Position numbers and translations under genes: made by a program
From: Mesorhizobium australicum
GTDB taxonomy: Bacteria; Pseudomonadota; Alphaproteobacteria; Rhizobiales; Rhizobiaceae
Direction of reading: 5' to 3'
Length of the DNA stretch: 64,000 nt
NCBI RefSeq assembly: GCF_900177325.1
Contig: NZ_FXBL01000004.1
Location: 2,108,001-2,172,000 of the forward strand
The notes under the pieces: model-generated
Told to the model about the DNA's origin: nothing
Databases searched by the model: none
Seen by the model: only the letters and a program-made list of their open reading frames with translations
Shown: positions 34,647-46,048 of the stretch, one piece after another
Numbering within the stretch: the first letter of the stretch is position 1
How the letters are laid out: the number at the start of each line of letters is the position of its first letter

Positions 34647-35912
34647 ATGGTGAGCAAACGCACACAGCCGCTGGCCCGCGATGCCATGGCCTATGTGCTG
34701 GCGGGCGGGCGCGGCAGCCGGCTGAAGGAACTGACGGATTTCCGCGCCAAGCCCGCCGTCTATTTCGGCGGCAAGACGCGCATCATCGATTTTGCGCTGT
34801 CCAACGCGCTCAACTCCGGCATCCGCCGCATCGGCGTGGCGACGCAGTACAAGGCGCATTCGCTCATCCGCCACCTGCAGCGCGGCTGGAACTTCTTCCG
34901 GCCGGAGCGCAACGAGAGCTTCGACATCCTGCCGGCCAGCCAGCGCGTGTCGGAGACGCAGTGGTATGAAGGCACGGCCGACGCGGTGTTCCAGAACATC
35001 GACATCATCGAGGCCTACGGGCCGGAATTCATGGTGATCCTGGCCGGCGACCACATCTACAAAATGGACTACGAACTGATGCTGCGCCAGCACGTCGACA
35101 TGAACGCCGACGTGACCGTGGGCTGCCTCGAAGTGCCGCGCATGGAGGCGACCGGCTTCGGGGTGATGCATATCGACGAGAAGGATCGCATCGTCTCGTT
35201 CATCGAGAAGCCGGCCGATCCGCCGGGCATGCCCGACAGGCCGGATTTCGCGCTCGCCTCGATGGGAATCTATGTCTTCAAGACCAAGTTCCTGATGGAC
35301 CAGTTGCGGCGCGACGCGGCCGATCCGAATTCGAGCCGTGATTTCGGCAAGGACATCATCCCGCACATCGTCGCCAACGGGAAGGCGGTGGCGCACCGCT
35401 TCGCCAAGTCCTGCGTCCGGTCGAGCTTCGAAAACGAGGCCTACTGGCGCGATGTCGGCACGATCGACGCCTATTGGGAGGCCAATATCGACCTGACGGA
35501 CATCACGCCCGAACTCGACATCTACGACCGCGACTGGCCGGTCTGGACCTATGCGGAGATCAAGCCGCCGGCGAAGTTCGTGCACGACCAGGACGGGCGG
35601 CGCGGCACGGCGGTGTCGTCGCTGGTGGCGGGCGACTGCATCATCTCGGGCGCGGCGCTGCGCAAGAGCCTGCTGTTCACCGGCGTGCGCGTGAACTCGT
35701 TCTCGTCGCTCGAGGAGGCCGTGGTGCTGCCGGACTGCATCGTCGGCCGCAGCGCCACGCTGCGCAAGGTCGTGATCGACCGCGGCGTGAAGATTCCTGA
35801 GGGACTTTCCGTCGGCTTCGATCCGGAGCTTGACGCGAAGCGTTTCAGGCGCTCGGAAGGCGGCGTGTGCCTGATCACGCAGCCGATGATTGACAGATTA
35901 GAGAGCCAATAG
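34647..35912 (+). CDS. glgC: glucose-1-phosphate adenylyltransferase GlgC
   Basis: ADP-glucose pyrophosphorylase of 421 residues, the committed and usually allosterically regulated step of glycogen synthesis. The N-terminal nucleotidyltransferase motif is [27 protein letters not shown], with the [14 protein letters not shown] block, [12 protein letters not shown], and glucose-1-phosphate region [10 protein letters not shown] left-handed beta-helix forms the C-terminus. The ribosome site GGGAGGAG precedes the ATG. Fructose 6-phosphate commonly activates rhizobial GlgC, which would connect it to the neighbouring fructose genes (family knowledge, not read from sequence). Confidence 0.96.
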   Translation: MVSKRTQPLARDAMAYVLAGGRGSRLKELTDFRAKPAVYFGGKTRIIDFALSNALNSGIRRIGVATQYKAHSLIRHLQRGWNFFRPERNESFDILPASQRVSETQWYEGTADAVFQNIDIIEAYGPEFMVILAGDHIYKMDYELMLRQHVDMNADVTVGCLEVPRMEATGFGVMHIDEKDRIVSFIEKPADPPGMPDRPDFALASMGIYVFKTKFLMDQLRRDAADPNSSRDFGKDIIPHIVANGKAVAHRFAKSCVRSSFENEAYWRDVGTIDAYWEANIDLTDITPELDIYDRDWPVWTYAEIKPPAKFVHDQDGRRGTAVSSLVAGDCIISGAALRKSLLFTGVRVNSFSSLEEAVVLPDCIVGRSATLRKVVIDRGVKIPEGLSVGFDPELDAKRFRRSEGGVCLITQPMIDRLESQ

Positions 35913-35975
35913 TCCTTGGACCGTCCTCCCCCTCTCCCGCGGTGGGGGCCTGGCTCAAGAGGGGAATGAAATTTG

Positions 35976-39533
<3,558 letters not shown>

Positions 39534-39535
39534 GC

Positions 39536-39566
39536 TTGACCTCAACTATACTTGAGGTTCTATCAG
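39536..39566 (+). promoter_or_regulatory. SoxR-dependent promoter of the MFS gene
   Basis: A -35 box TTGACC (39536-39541) and -10 box TATCAG (39561-39566) are separated by 19 bp, the overlong spacing typical of promoters activated by SoxR and other MerR proteins. The SoxR box fills this spacer. Transcription would start near 39573, leaving a leader of about 23 bases before the MFS start. Confidence 0.72.
39539..39558. promoter_or_regulatory. SoxR box
   Basis: ACCTCAACTATACTTGAGGT: perfect 7-bp arms around a 6-bp centre, matching the CCTCAA-N6-TTGAGG consensus of SoxR sites. It lies between the -35 and -10 boxes of the MFS promoter and only 5 bp from the soxR ATG, so the soxR ribosome site (GAGG on the minus strand) is inside the right-hand part of the site. 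Autoregulation is therefore likely. Confidence 0.88.
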
Positions 39567-39595
39567 GTCGTGGAACTCCAGTGAAGGACGATTCC

Positions 39596-40852
39596 ATGAC
39601 CTCCAGAGACCTGACGCTCGAAACCGCTCCGCCCGGCATCGCATCCGGGCCGGCGGCGAGTTTTCGTGCAACTACCCCGAGGCCGTTGTCGCTGAGGTCG
39701 ACGCTGCTCGCGGTGGCGACGCTGACCATCATGGCCGGGACGATCGTGGCGCCGGCTCTTCCGGCGATTCGTGAGGTCTTTGCCGGACAGGAGGGGGTGG
39801 AATTGCTCAGCCGCATGGTGCTGACGCTGCCGGCCATCTTTGTTGCGTTCTTTGCACCAGTCGTCGGAACCCTGGCCGATAGGTTCGGCCGCAAGAAGCT
39901 GCTTGTCACATTCATCGCGCTCTATGTCGTCGCCGGAATGTCGGGTCTCGTCGCGGACAGCCTGATCTCCATTCTGGTCGGTCGCGCCGCACTCGGCCTC
40001 GCCATCGCGGCGATCATGACGATCGGTGCGGCTCTTGTCGGCGACTACTTCGAAGGCGAGGAGAGGTCGCGCTTCTTCGGCCTTCAACTCGCCTTCACGC
40101 AGATCGGTGGTGTCGTCTTCGTGATTGCAGGCGGCGTACTGGCCGACATGCACTGGCGCGCGCCGTTTGCGGTCTACGGGCTCGGCCTGCTGATCCTGCC
40201 GGCGGCCGCGCTGTTTCTCATCGAGCCGTCACGCCCTGCACGCACAGCCCAGCCAAGGGAGCATCAGCAAGACAGGTTGAACTGGCTGCCGGTCCTGCTC
40301 GTCTGCCTGCTGGCGTTTCTGGTCAACGCGCTGTTCTACACGATCCCCTCGCAGATCGCGTTCTTTCTGCGCGACGCGTTGCAGATGACGCAGCCAAGCA
40401 TGGCCGGGCTCGCGATCGGGCTGCTGAATCTCGCCGGAGCCATCACGGGGTTCGGCTACGGGTCGCTTCGCGCGAGGCTGGACCTGACCGCGACGTTCGG
40501 GCTGGGCCTGGCGCTGATGGCAGCGGGTTTTGCCTGGCTGTCATTCGCCTCCGGTGCGGTCGGAGTTTTCGGCGCACTCGCCGTCGTCGGCTTTGGCCTG
40601 GGCTTTTCCATGCCGAACGTCATGTCGGCGGCCGTGCAGGTTGGAACACCGGCGACCCGGGCTCGCGTCACCGGCCTGGTGACATCGTCGATGTTCCTGG
40701 GGCACTTCGTGTCGCCGATCGCGGCGCAGCCCATCATCGCGGCCATCGACTATGCGGGGCTCTACCTCGTGGTCGCGATGGTTCTGGCGCTGACGGTCGT
40801 CATCGTCCTGCTGTCGCGTATGATCCTCCACCGCTTGCGCGAGCCGGCATGA
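39596..40852 (+). CDS. MFS drug/efflux transporter, SoxR-controlled
   Basis: Twelve-helix major facilitator protein of 418 residues. ATG 39596 follows GAAGGA at seven bases. After a polar N-terminus, helix 1 begins near residue 38; the loop 2-3 motif GTLADRFGRKKLL and the GRAALGLAIAAIMTIGAALVGDYF region fit drug:proton antiporters of the DHA1 type. The SoxR-type promoter directly upstream suggests export of a redox-active or toxic compound. The substrate is unknown. A strong hairpin follows 33 bp after the stop. Confidence 0.88.
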   Translation: MTSRDLTLETAPPGIASGPAASFRATTPRPLSLRSTLLAVATLTIMAGTIVAPALPAIREVFAGQEGVELLSRMVLTLPAIFVAFFAPVVGTLADRFGRKKLLVTFIALYVVAGMSGLVADSLISILVGRAALGLAIAAIMTIGAALVGDYFEGEERSRFFGLQLAFTQIGGVVFVIAGGVLADMHWRAPFAVYGLGLLILPAAALFLIEPSRPARTAQPREHQQDRLNWLPVLLVCLLAFLVNALFYTIPSQIAFFLRDALQMTQPSMAGLAIGLLNLAGAITGFGYGSLRARLDLTATFGLGLALMAAGFAWLSFASGAVGVFGALAVVGFGLGFSMPNVMSAAVQVGTPATRARVTGLVTSSMFLGHFVSPIAAQPIIAAIDYAGLYLVVAMVLALTVVIVLLSRMILHRLREPA

Positions 40853-40885
40853 AGGCGGAGGTCTTGCGCCAAAGCAACGGCGTGC

Positions 40886-40923
40886 TGCCAGTAGAAAGGT
40901 CCCGTCGGACCTTTCTACTGGCA
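40886..40923. terminator. 17-bp perfect hairpin between two convergent genes
   Basis: Arms TGCCAGTAGAAAGGTCC (40886-40902) and its exact complement (40907-40923) enclose a CGTC loop. It lies between the convergent ends of the MFS gene (40852) and the SRPBCC gene (40941) and could stop transcription from both sides. There is no T-run, so it is either a non-canonical bidirectional terminator or an mRNA-stabilising structure. Confidence 0.65.
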
Positions 40924-40940
40924 TGCAGTGAAGCGCAGCA

Positions 40941-41387
40941 TCACTCGTCTTTGATATCCGGCTCGACCACCTGGGCGAGCTGGAGGAGGGATTCCTGCCA
41001 GCCGAGATAGCAGGCGGCTTCGGGGATCATGTCAGGCACGCCGGCCTGCTCGATCCTGATGTCGGTGCCGCAGAAGACCTCGGTGAACTCGATGGTGACG
41101 AGCATCTCGCCGGGCATGAAATCGCCGTCGAAGTGGTCGGTGTGGACGATCCTCTTGCCGGGCACGAGCTCCTTGTATTCCACGCTGAAGGAGTGCGCCT
41201 GACCGGTCGTGAAGTTGCGGAACGACATGTGGTAGCCGCCGCCGACCTTGGCCTCGAAACGGTCGATCTTGCCGAGGAAGCCGTAGGGCGGCAGCCAGCG
41301 GCACAGGGCGTCGGCGTCGACGAAGGCCTTGTAGACCTTTTCGGGCGGGGCCTTGAGGACGCGATGCAGGCGGATGGTGCTGGGCAT
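40941..41387 (-). CDS. SRPBCC-family (AHSA1-like) protein
   Basis: A 148-residue single-domain protein of the START/AHSA1 superfamily, start ATG at 41385-41387. The family pattern is clear: RVLKAPPEKVYKAFVDADALCRWLPPYGF, GGGYHMSFRNFTTGQ, GKRIVHTDHFDG, and the C-terminal GWQESLLQLAQVVE. These proteins bind hydrophobic ligands in a deep cavity; a specific function cannot be read. It lies 14 bp downstream of the tetR gene and is probably the main gene controlled by it. Confidence 0.85.
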   Translation of the reverse strand: MPSTIRLHRVLKAPPEKVYKAFVDADALCRWLPPYGFLGKIDRFEAKVGGGYHMSFRNFTTGQAHSFSVEYKELVPGKRIVHTDHFDGDFMPGEMLVTIEFTEVFCGTDIRIEQAGVPDMIPEAACYLGWQESLLQLAQVVEPDIKDE

Positions 41388-41401
41388 GACCTTACTCCTT
41401 G

Positions 41402-42007
41402 TCAGTTGCCGCGGGGAAAGAGGGTTTCGAGATAGCGCCGAAGGTGCGCGAGGTTGGCGCGCGCGACATCGGCGCCCTGCCTGGCCTTGGCCTGGATGAA
41501 CGAGCCCTGGAGGGCCGCCTGGATGAAGTAGCCGAGGCTTTCGGGTGTCCAGTCGGCGGCGGGTGCATAGAGCGCCTTGGCTGCGACGATGTCGGCGACG
41601 ATCTCGTCGATGTGGCCGCTCATGCCGCCATCGGCGGCGGCGAGCAGCGCCGGATGGCTCGTATGGACCTCCTGGACCAGCGTGCCGAGCAGGCAGGAGA
41701 ATTCCGCGATCGGCATGTCGAGCAGCGCGACGCGGAGGTCGACATAGCCGAGCAGGCGGTCGAGCGGATCGGCAAGCTGGCGATAGGGCGCTGTGCGGAA
41801 GACTTCGCCGGTGAAGGCGTTCCAGTGGGCGATCGCCGCCAGGAGAAGCTCTTCCTTGCTCTTGAAGTGATGGAAGAAGCTGCCCTTCTTCATGCCGGCG
41901 CGGGCGCAGATGTCGTCGACCGACGTGCCGGCATAGCCCAGCTCGCGGATGAGCGCGATCGCGGCATCGATGAATTTCTGGCGGGAGGGATGGGTCGCTT
42001 CGACCAT
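41402..42007 (-). CDS. TetR-family transcriptional repressor
   Basis: A 201-residue regulator, start ATG at 42005-42007. The N-terminal helix-turn-helix is typical (RQKFIDAAIALIRELGYAGTSVDDICARAGMKKGSFFHHFKSKEELLLAAI), and the ligand-binding part resembles TetR members with a TetR_C-type domain that control small detoxification operons. A longer frame exists upstream but would read through the operator and is rejected. It is probably co-transcribed with the SRPBCC gene. A doubled palindromic operator lies immediately upstream. Confidence 0.9.
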   Translation of the reverse strand: MVEATHPSRQKFIDAAIALIRELGYAGTSVDDICARAGMKKGSFFHHFKSKEELLLAAIAHWNAFTGEVFRTAPYRQLADPLDRLLGYVDLRVALLDMPIAEFSCLLGTLVQEVHTSHPALLAAADGGMSGHIDEIVADIVAAKALYAPAADWTPESLGYFIQAALQGSFIQAKARQGADVARANLAHLRRYLETLFPRGN

Positions 42008-42009
42008 GG

Positions 42010-42056
42010 AACATACCAACTGGTTGGTCTTCAATAAACCAACCAGTTGGTATGTT
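42010..42056. promoter_or_regulatory. doubled TetR operator
   Basis: A 19-bp sequence (42010-42028, AACATACCAACTGGTTGGT) is repeated as its exact complement at 42038-42056, with 9 bp between. Each arm contains its own palindrome ACCAAC-N2-GTTGGT (42015-42028 and 42038-42051), so this looks like two operator sites for the adjacent TetR regulator. It starts 3 bp from the tetR start codon. Confidence 0.85.
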
Positions 42057-42222
42057 GTCAAGACAGGGTATAAGAAATTTGGCGCGGACGATGAATGCCT
42101 CAGCCCGCGGCAGGTGGTTGCTCGTCGGGCGGCACGGCAAAAGCTTGTTTCGCAATGCAGCAAGATTGCTATTCTGCATCGCCGGACCTTCCCGGCGATC
42201 GCGAATCGACCTCGGGACCCGC

Positions 42223-44211
42223 ATGTCGCCAGCACTCGGAGCAAGACCGGACGGATCGGCGACGGAGTTCGCCGTCTGGTCGGGCCGGGCCGAGCGGGTA
42301 TGGGTCTCGCTGTTCGACGACAGGGGATGGCACGAGACCGACCGGATCGAGCTGTCGCGGCGCGACGACGGCGTCTTCTCCGCGATCGTGCCGGGCGTCG
42401 GCGCCGGCCGGCGCTACGGCTTCCGCGCCGATGGCCCCTACGATCCGCCGAACGGGCTCTGGTTCGACCCGTGGAAGCTGCTGATGGATCCCTACGCGGT
42501 GGCGATCGACTGGCCGTATCAGTACAATGCGCTGACCGCCGCGCCGCGCTGGCAGCAGGAAGACACAGCGCCGATGATGCCCAAGGCGATCGTCACGCCG
42601 TTGCTTCCGCCGGCAACGCCCTCGCCGCCGCTCTTTCGGCCGGGCGGGCTGGTCTACGAGCTGAACGTCAGGGCCTTCACCAAACTGCATCCGGGCGTTC
42701 CGGAGGAACTGCGCGGCACGATCGCCGCCCTCGCGCATCCGGCGGTCATCGATCACCTGACGAAGCTTGGCGTCTCCGCGGTCGAGCTGATGCCGGTGAC
42801 GGCGTGGATCGACGAGCGGCACCTGGGTCCGCTCGGCCTTCACAACGCGTGGGGCTACAATCCGGTGTCGTTCATGGCGCTCGACCCGCGGCTGGCGCCG
42901 GGCGGGATCTCTGAACTGCGCGACACGGTGGCGGCGCTGAGGGCGGCAGGCATCGGCGTCATTCTCGACGTCGTCTTCAACCACACCGGCGAGAGTGACG
43001 CGTTCGGCCCGACGCTGTCGCTGCGCGGGCTCGATGCGCTCGCCTATTACCGTCACGCGCCGGACGGGTCGCTGGTCAACGACACGGGCTGTGGCCACAC
43101 GCTCGCCTGCGACCATCCGAGGGTGAGGGAGCTGATCCTCGCCTCGCTGCGCCATTTCGTCGAGCAAGCGGGCGTCGACGGCTTCCGCTTCGACCTCGCA
43201 CCGATCCTGGGACGAACGGCCGAGGGCTTCGACGCCCGCGCGGAAACGCTGCGCGCGATCGAGACCGACCCGGTGCTGGCCGACCGCGTGCTGATCGCCG
43301 AGCCGTGGGACATCGGGCCGGGCGGCTACCAGCTCGGCAATTTCTCCGGCCGCTGGCTCGAATGGAACGACCGCTACCGAGACGACGTGCGCCGCTACTG
43401 GCGCGGCGACCGGGGAGCGGTGGGAAGCCTGGCGACGCGGCTCGCTGGCTCGTCGGACGTCTTCGGGCGCGAGGGGAGCGCCGCGACGCGCAGCGTCAAC
43501 TTCGTCGCGGCGCATGACGGCATGACGCTTTCCGACCTCACGGCCTACGAGCACAAGCACAACGAGGCCAACGGCGAGGACAATCGCGATGGCCACGACG
43601 AGAATTTGTCGTGGAACCACGGCGTGGAAGGACCGAGTGACGACCCGGCCATCGTCGCGCGCCGTCGAAGCGACGTGGAAGCGATGCTGGCGACGCTGTT
43701 CCTGTCGCGCGGCACGATCCTGCTCACCGCCGGCGACGGGTTCGGCCGTACCCAGCGCGGCAACAACAACGCCTATGCGCAGGACAATGCGATCACATGG
43801 CTGGACTGGGCAGGGCGGGACGCGGCACTCGAAGATTTCGTCGCGGCGCTGTCGTCGCTGCGTAGGAGGCTGGGGTTCGACGCGCAGGCTTTTTTTGCGC
43901 CGCCGGACGGAGACGGTCGCGCTGCGACTGCCGAGTGGCTGTGGACCGACTGGACGCCAATGACCGAGGGGCGCTGGAACGACGCCGGCAACCGCCGCCT
44001 CGCGCTGGTGGTGGCGCAGCCCGGACATCCGCGCGGAGCAGTGCTGTTCAACGCCGACCGGCGCGCGGTGGCCTTCGCGCCGAAGGCGCGTGACGGGCAC
44101 GCCTGGCGCGAGGTCACGCCGGTTTCGGTGACCAGGGCCGAGGGGGCCGGCGCGATCCGGCTCGAGGGACGATCCGTGGCAATTCTTGTCGAAGAGGCGT
44201 TCGATGGCTGA
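42223..44211 (+). CDS. glgX: glycogen debranching enzyme GlgX
   Basis: GH13_11 isoamylase-type enzyme of 662 residues that removes short alpha-1,6 branches from glycogen. ATG 42223 starts just before conserved CBM48 sequence (GARPDGSATEFAVWSGRAERVWVSLFD); a longer frame would run into the TetR operator. Catalytic residues are Asp324 in GFRFDLAPILG and Glu360 in LIAEPWDIGPGGYQ, with the Asp of NFVAAHDGMTLSDLTAY as third. It overlaps the downstream glucosidase gene. Synteny elsewhere suggests it once followed pgm directly. Confidence 0.93.
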   Translation: MSPALGARPDGSATEFAVWSGRAERVWVSLFDDRGWHETDRIELSRRDDGVFSAIVPGVGAGRRYGFRADGPYDPPNGLWFDPWKLLMDPYAVAIDWPYQYNALTAAPRWQQEDTAPMMPKAIVTPLLPPATPSPPLFRPGGLVYELNVRAFTKLHPGVPEELRGTIAALAHPAVIDHLTKLGVSAVELMPVTAWIDERHLGPLGLHNAWGYNPVSFMALDPRLAPGGISELRDTVAALRAAGIGVILDVVFNHTGESDAFGPTLSLRGLDALAYYRHAPDGSLVNDTGCGHTLACDHPRVRELILASLRHFVEQAGVDGFRFDLAPILGRTAEGFDARAETLRAIETDPVLADRVLIAEPWDIGPGGYQLGNFSGRWLEWNDRYRDDVRRYWRGDRGAVGSLATRLAGSSDVFGREGSAATRSVNFVAAHDGMTLSDLTAYEHKHNEANGEDNRDGHDENLSWNHGVEGPSDDPAIVARRRSDVEAMLATLFLSRGTILLTAGDGFGRTQRGNNNAYAQDNAITWLDWAGRDAALEDFVAALSSLRRRLGFDAQAFFAPPDGDGRAATAEWLWTDWTPMTEGRWNDAGNRRLALVVAQPGHPRGAVLFNADRRAVAFAPKARDGHAWREVTPVSVTRAEGAGAIRLEGRSVAILVEEAFDG

Positions 44212-45841
44212 GAAGCGGCCCGAGGCGAATACGGACTGGTGGCGCGGCGGGGTGCTCTATCAGATCTATCCGCGCTCCTTCCAGGACTCGAATGGCGACG
44301 GGGTCGGCGACCTCGCGGGCGCGACAGAGCGGCTGGATCACATCGCCTCGCTTGGAGTCGACGCGATCTGGCTGTCGCCCTTCTTCCGCTCGCCGATGGC
44401 CGACATGGGCTACGACGTGTCGGACTATTGCGACGTCGACCCGATGTTCGGCACGCTGCAGGACTTCGATCGCTTTCTGGAAGAGGCCCACAGGCGCGGC
44501 ATCAAGGTCATCATCGACCTCGTGCTGTCTCACACCTCGGATCAGCACGCCTGGTTCCGCCAGAGCCGTTCGTCGCGCGACAGCGACAAGGCCGACTGGT
44601 ACGTCTGGGCAGACGCCAAGCCGGACGGGACGGCGCCCAACAACTGGCTGTCGATCTTCGGCGGGCCGGCCTGGGAATGGGACACGGTGCGCCGGCAGTA
44701 TTACATGCACACGTTCCTGACCTCGCAGCCCGACCTCAACTTCCACAATCCGGAGGTTCGGAAGGCCGTGCTGGACACCGCCCGCTTCTGGCTCGACCGC
44801 GGCGTCGACGGCTTCCGGCTCGACGCGGTGAACCACTACTTCCACGACCGGAAGCTGCGCGACAACCCGCCCTCCAACCGCGCCCGCACGGGCGACGTGC
44901 CGGAGACGAACCCCTACGGCTACCAGGACCACCTCTACGACAAGACGCAGCCGGAGAACGTGGCATTCCTGACGGAATTCCGCCGTGTGCTGAACGAATA
45001 CGAGGGCAGGGCGGCGGTCGGCGAGGTGGGCGACGGCGAGCGGTCGCTGAAGACGGTCTCGGCCTATACCGAGGGCGGCGACAAGCTCAACATGTGCTAC
45101 ACGTTCGACCTGTTGGCCGACGATTTCGACCCGGCCCACATCCGCCGCTGCGTCGGCGACTTTGAGGCGACCGTGAAGGAAGGGTGGGTCTGCTGGGCCT
45201 TCTCCAACCACGATGTGCGGCGCCACGCCACGCGCTTCAGCAAGCCGGGCGACGACACGGATCGTGTGGCGAGGTTCGCACTGACGCTGCTTGCCTGCCT
45301 GCGCGGCTCGATCTGCCTCTACCAGGGGGAGGAGCTGGGGCTGGAGGAGGCCGACATCGCCTTCGAGGACCTGCGCGACCCCTATGGCATCCGCTTCTGG
45401 CCGGGCTTCAAGGGCCGCGACGGCTGCCGCACGCCGATGCCGTGGAGCGGCGACCTGCGCAATGGCGGCTTCTCGACGACAAAACCCTGGCTTCCGGTAC
45501 CCGCGATCCATCTGGAGCGGGCAGTCGACCGGCAGGGAGCCCCCGGCACGGTGCTGGCGCATTACCGTGAGACACTGGCCTTTCGCAGAAGGCGCCCTGC
45601 GCTGATCGGCGGCTCGATCCGGTTTGTCGGTAAGGACGAGGACGTGCTGGCGTTCGAACGCGAGGAGGAGGGTGAGCGGCTGCTCTGCCTGTTCAACTTC
45701 GCGCGGGAAAGGAAGCGGTGGACGATCCCGGCGGCACTCCGACCGTCCAGTGCACTCGATCTGCCCGGCCATGCAGCCGGATCGGACGGCGAACATGTCG
45801 TGCTCGCGCCGCTGGAGGCGGCTGTGTTGCGGATAGGCTGA
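44204..45841 (+). CDS. GH13 alpha-glucosidase
   Basis: Alpha-glucosidase or related exo-acting GH13 hydrolase of 545 residues, with no signal peptide. It has the N-terminal WWRGGVLYQIYPRSFQDSNGDGVGDL, and catalytic Asp207 (GFRLDAVNHYF), Glu274 (VGEVGDGE) and Asp337 (SNHDVRRH). ATG 44204, with GAAGAGG seven bases upstream, overlaps the glgX end by 8 bp. Coupling with glgX suggests it finishes breakdown of the maltodextrins released by debranching; sucrose or trehalulose hydrolysis, as in rhizobial AglA, is an alternative. Confidence 0.88.
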   Translation: MAEKRPEANTDWWRGGVLYQIYPRSFQDSNGDGVGDLAGATERLDHIASLGVDAIWLSPFFRSPMADMGYDVSDYCDVDPMFGTLQDFDRFLEEAHRRGIKVIIDLVLSHTSDQHAWFRQSRSSRDSDKADWYVWADAKPDGTAPNNWLSIFGGPAWEWDTVRRQYYMHTFLTSQPDLNFHNPEVRKAVLDTARFWLDRGVDGFRLDAVNHYFHDRKLRDNPPSNRARTGDVPETNPYGYQDHLYDKTQPENVAFLTEFRRVLNEYEGRAAVGEVGDGERSLKTVSAYTEGGDKLNMCYTFDLLADDFDPAHIRRCVGDFEATVKEGWVCWAFSNHDVRRHATRFSKPGDDTDRVARFALTLLACLRGSICLYQGEELGLEEADIAFEDLRDPYGIRFWPGFKGRDGCRTPMPWSGDLRNGGFSTTKPWLPVPAIHLERAVDRQGAPGTVLAHYRETLAFRRRRPALIGGSIRFVGKDEDVLAFEREEEGERLLCLFNFARERKRWTIPAALRPSSALDLPGHAAGSDGEHVVLAPLEAAVLRIG

Positions 45842-45861
45842 GGAAATATCGGGAAAATTTC

Positions 45862-45938
45862 TGGTCGGAGTGGCAGGATTTGAACCTGCGACCCCCTCGT
45901 CCCGAACGAGGTGCGCTACCAGGCTGCGCTACACTCCG
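45862..45938 (-). tRNA. tRNA-Pro (anticodon CGG)
   Basis: On the minus strand the sequence folds as a 77-base tRNA including an encoded CCA end. The acceptor stem pairs CGGAGTG with CACTCCG. The anticodon stem CCTCG/CGAGG closes a TTCGGGA loop with anticodon CGG, and the T-arm carries GGTTCAAATCC. It lies between the alpha-glucosidase and phosphomannomutase genes and appears intact. Confidence 0.95.
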
Positions 45939-46048
45939 TGAACCAGTCGGCGGGCTTATAACGTTCGCCCCCCGAACCTGCAAGCGCATTCGCGAAACGA
46001 TTTCTTGCGATTTCGCCGCTATCGTCGCGGCCGCGGAGGAGGGACCAA

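Noticed and set aside
42052..42222. N-terminal extension of GlgX by 57 residues
   Set aside because: The extension has no similarity to GlgX and its start codon lies inside the right arm of the TetR operator; ATG 42223 precedes the conserved sequence directly.
45862..45938. tRNA-Pro as an attachment site of an integrated element
   Set aside because: No integrase, no direct repeat of the tRNA end, and normal metabolic genes on both sides.
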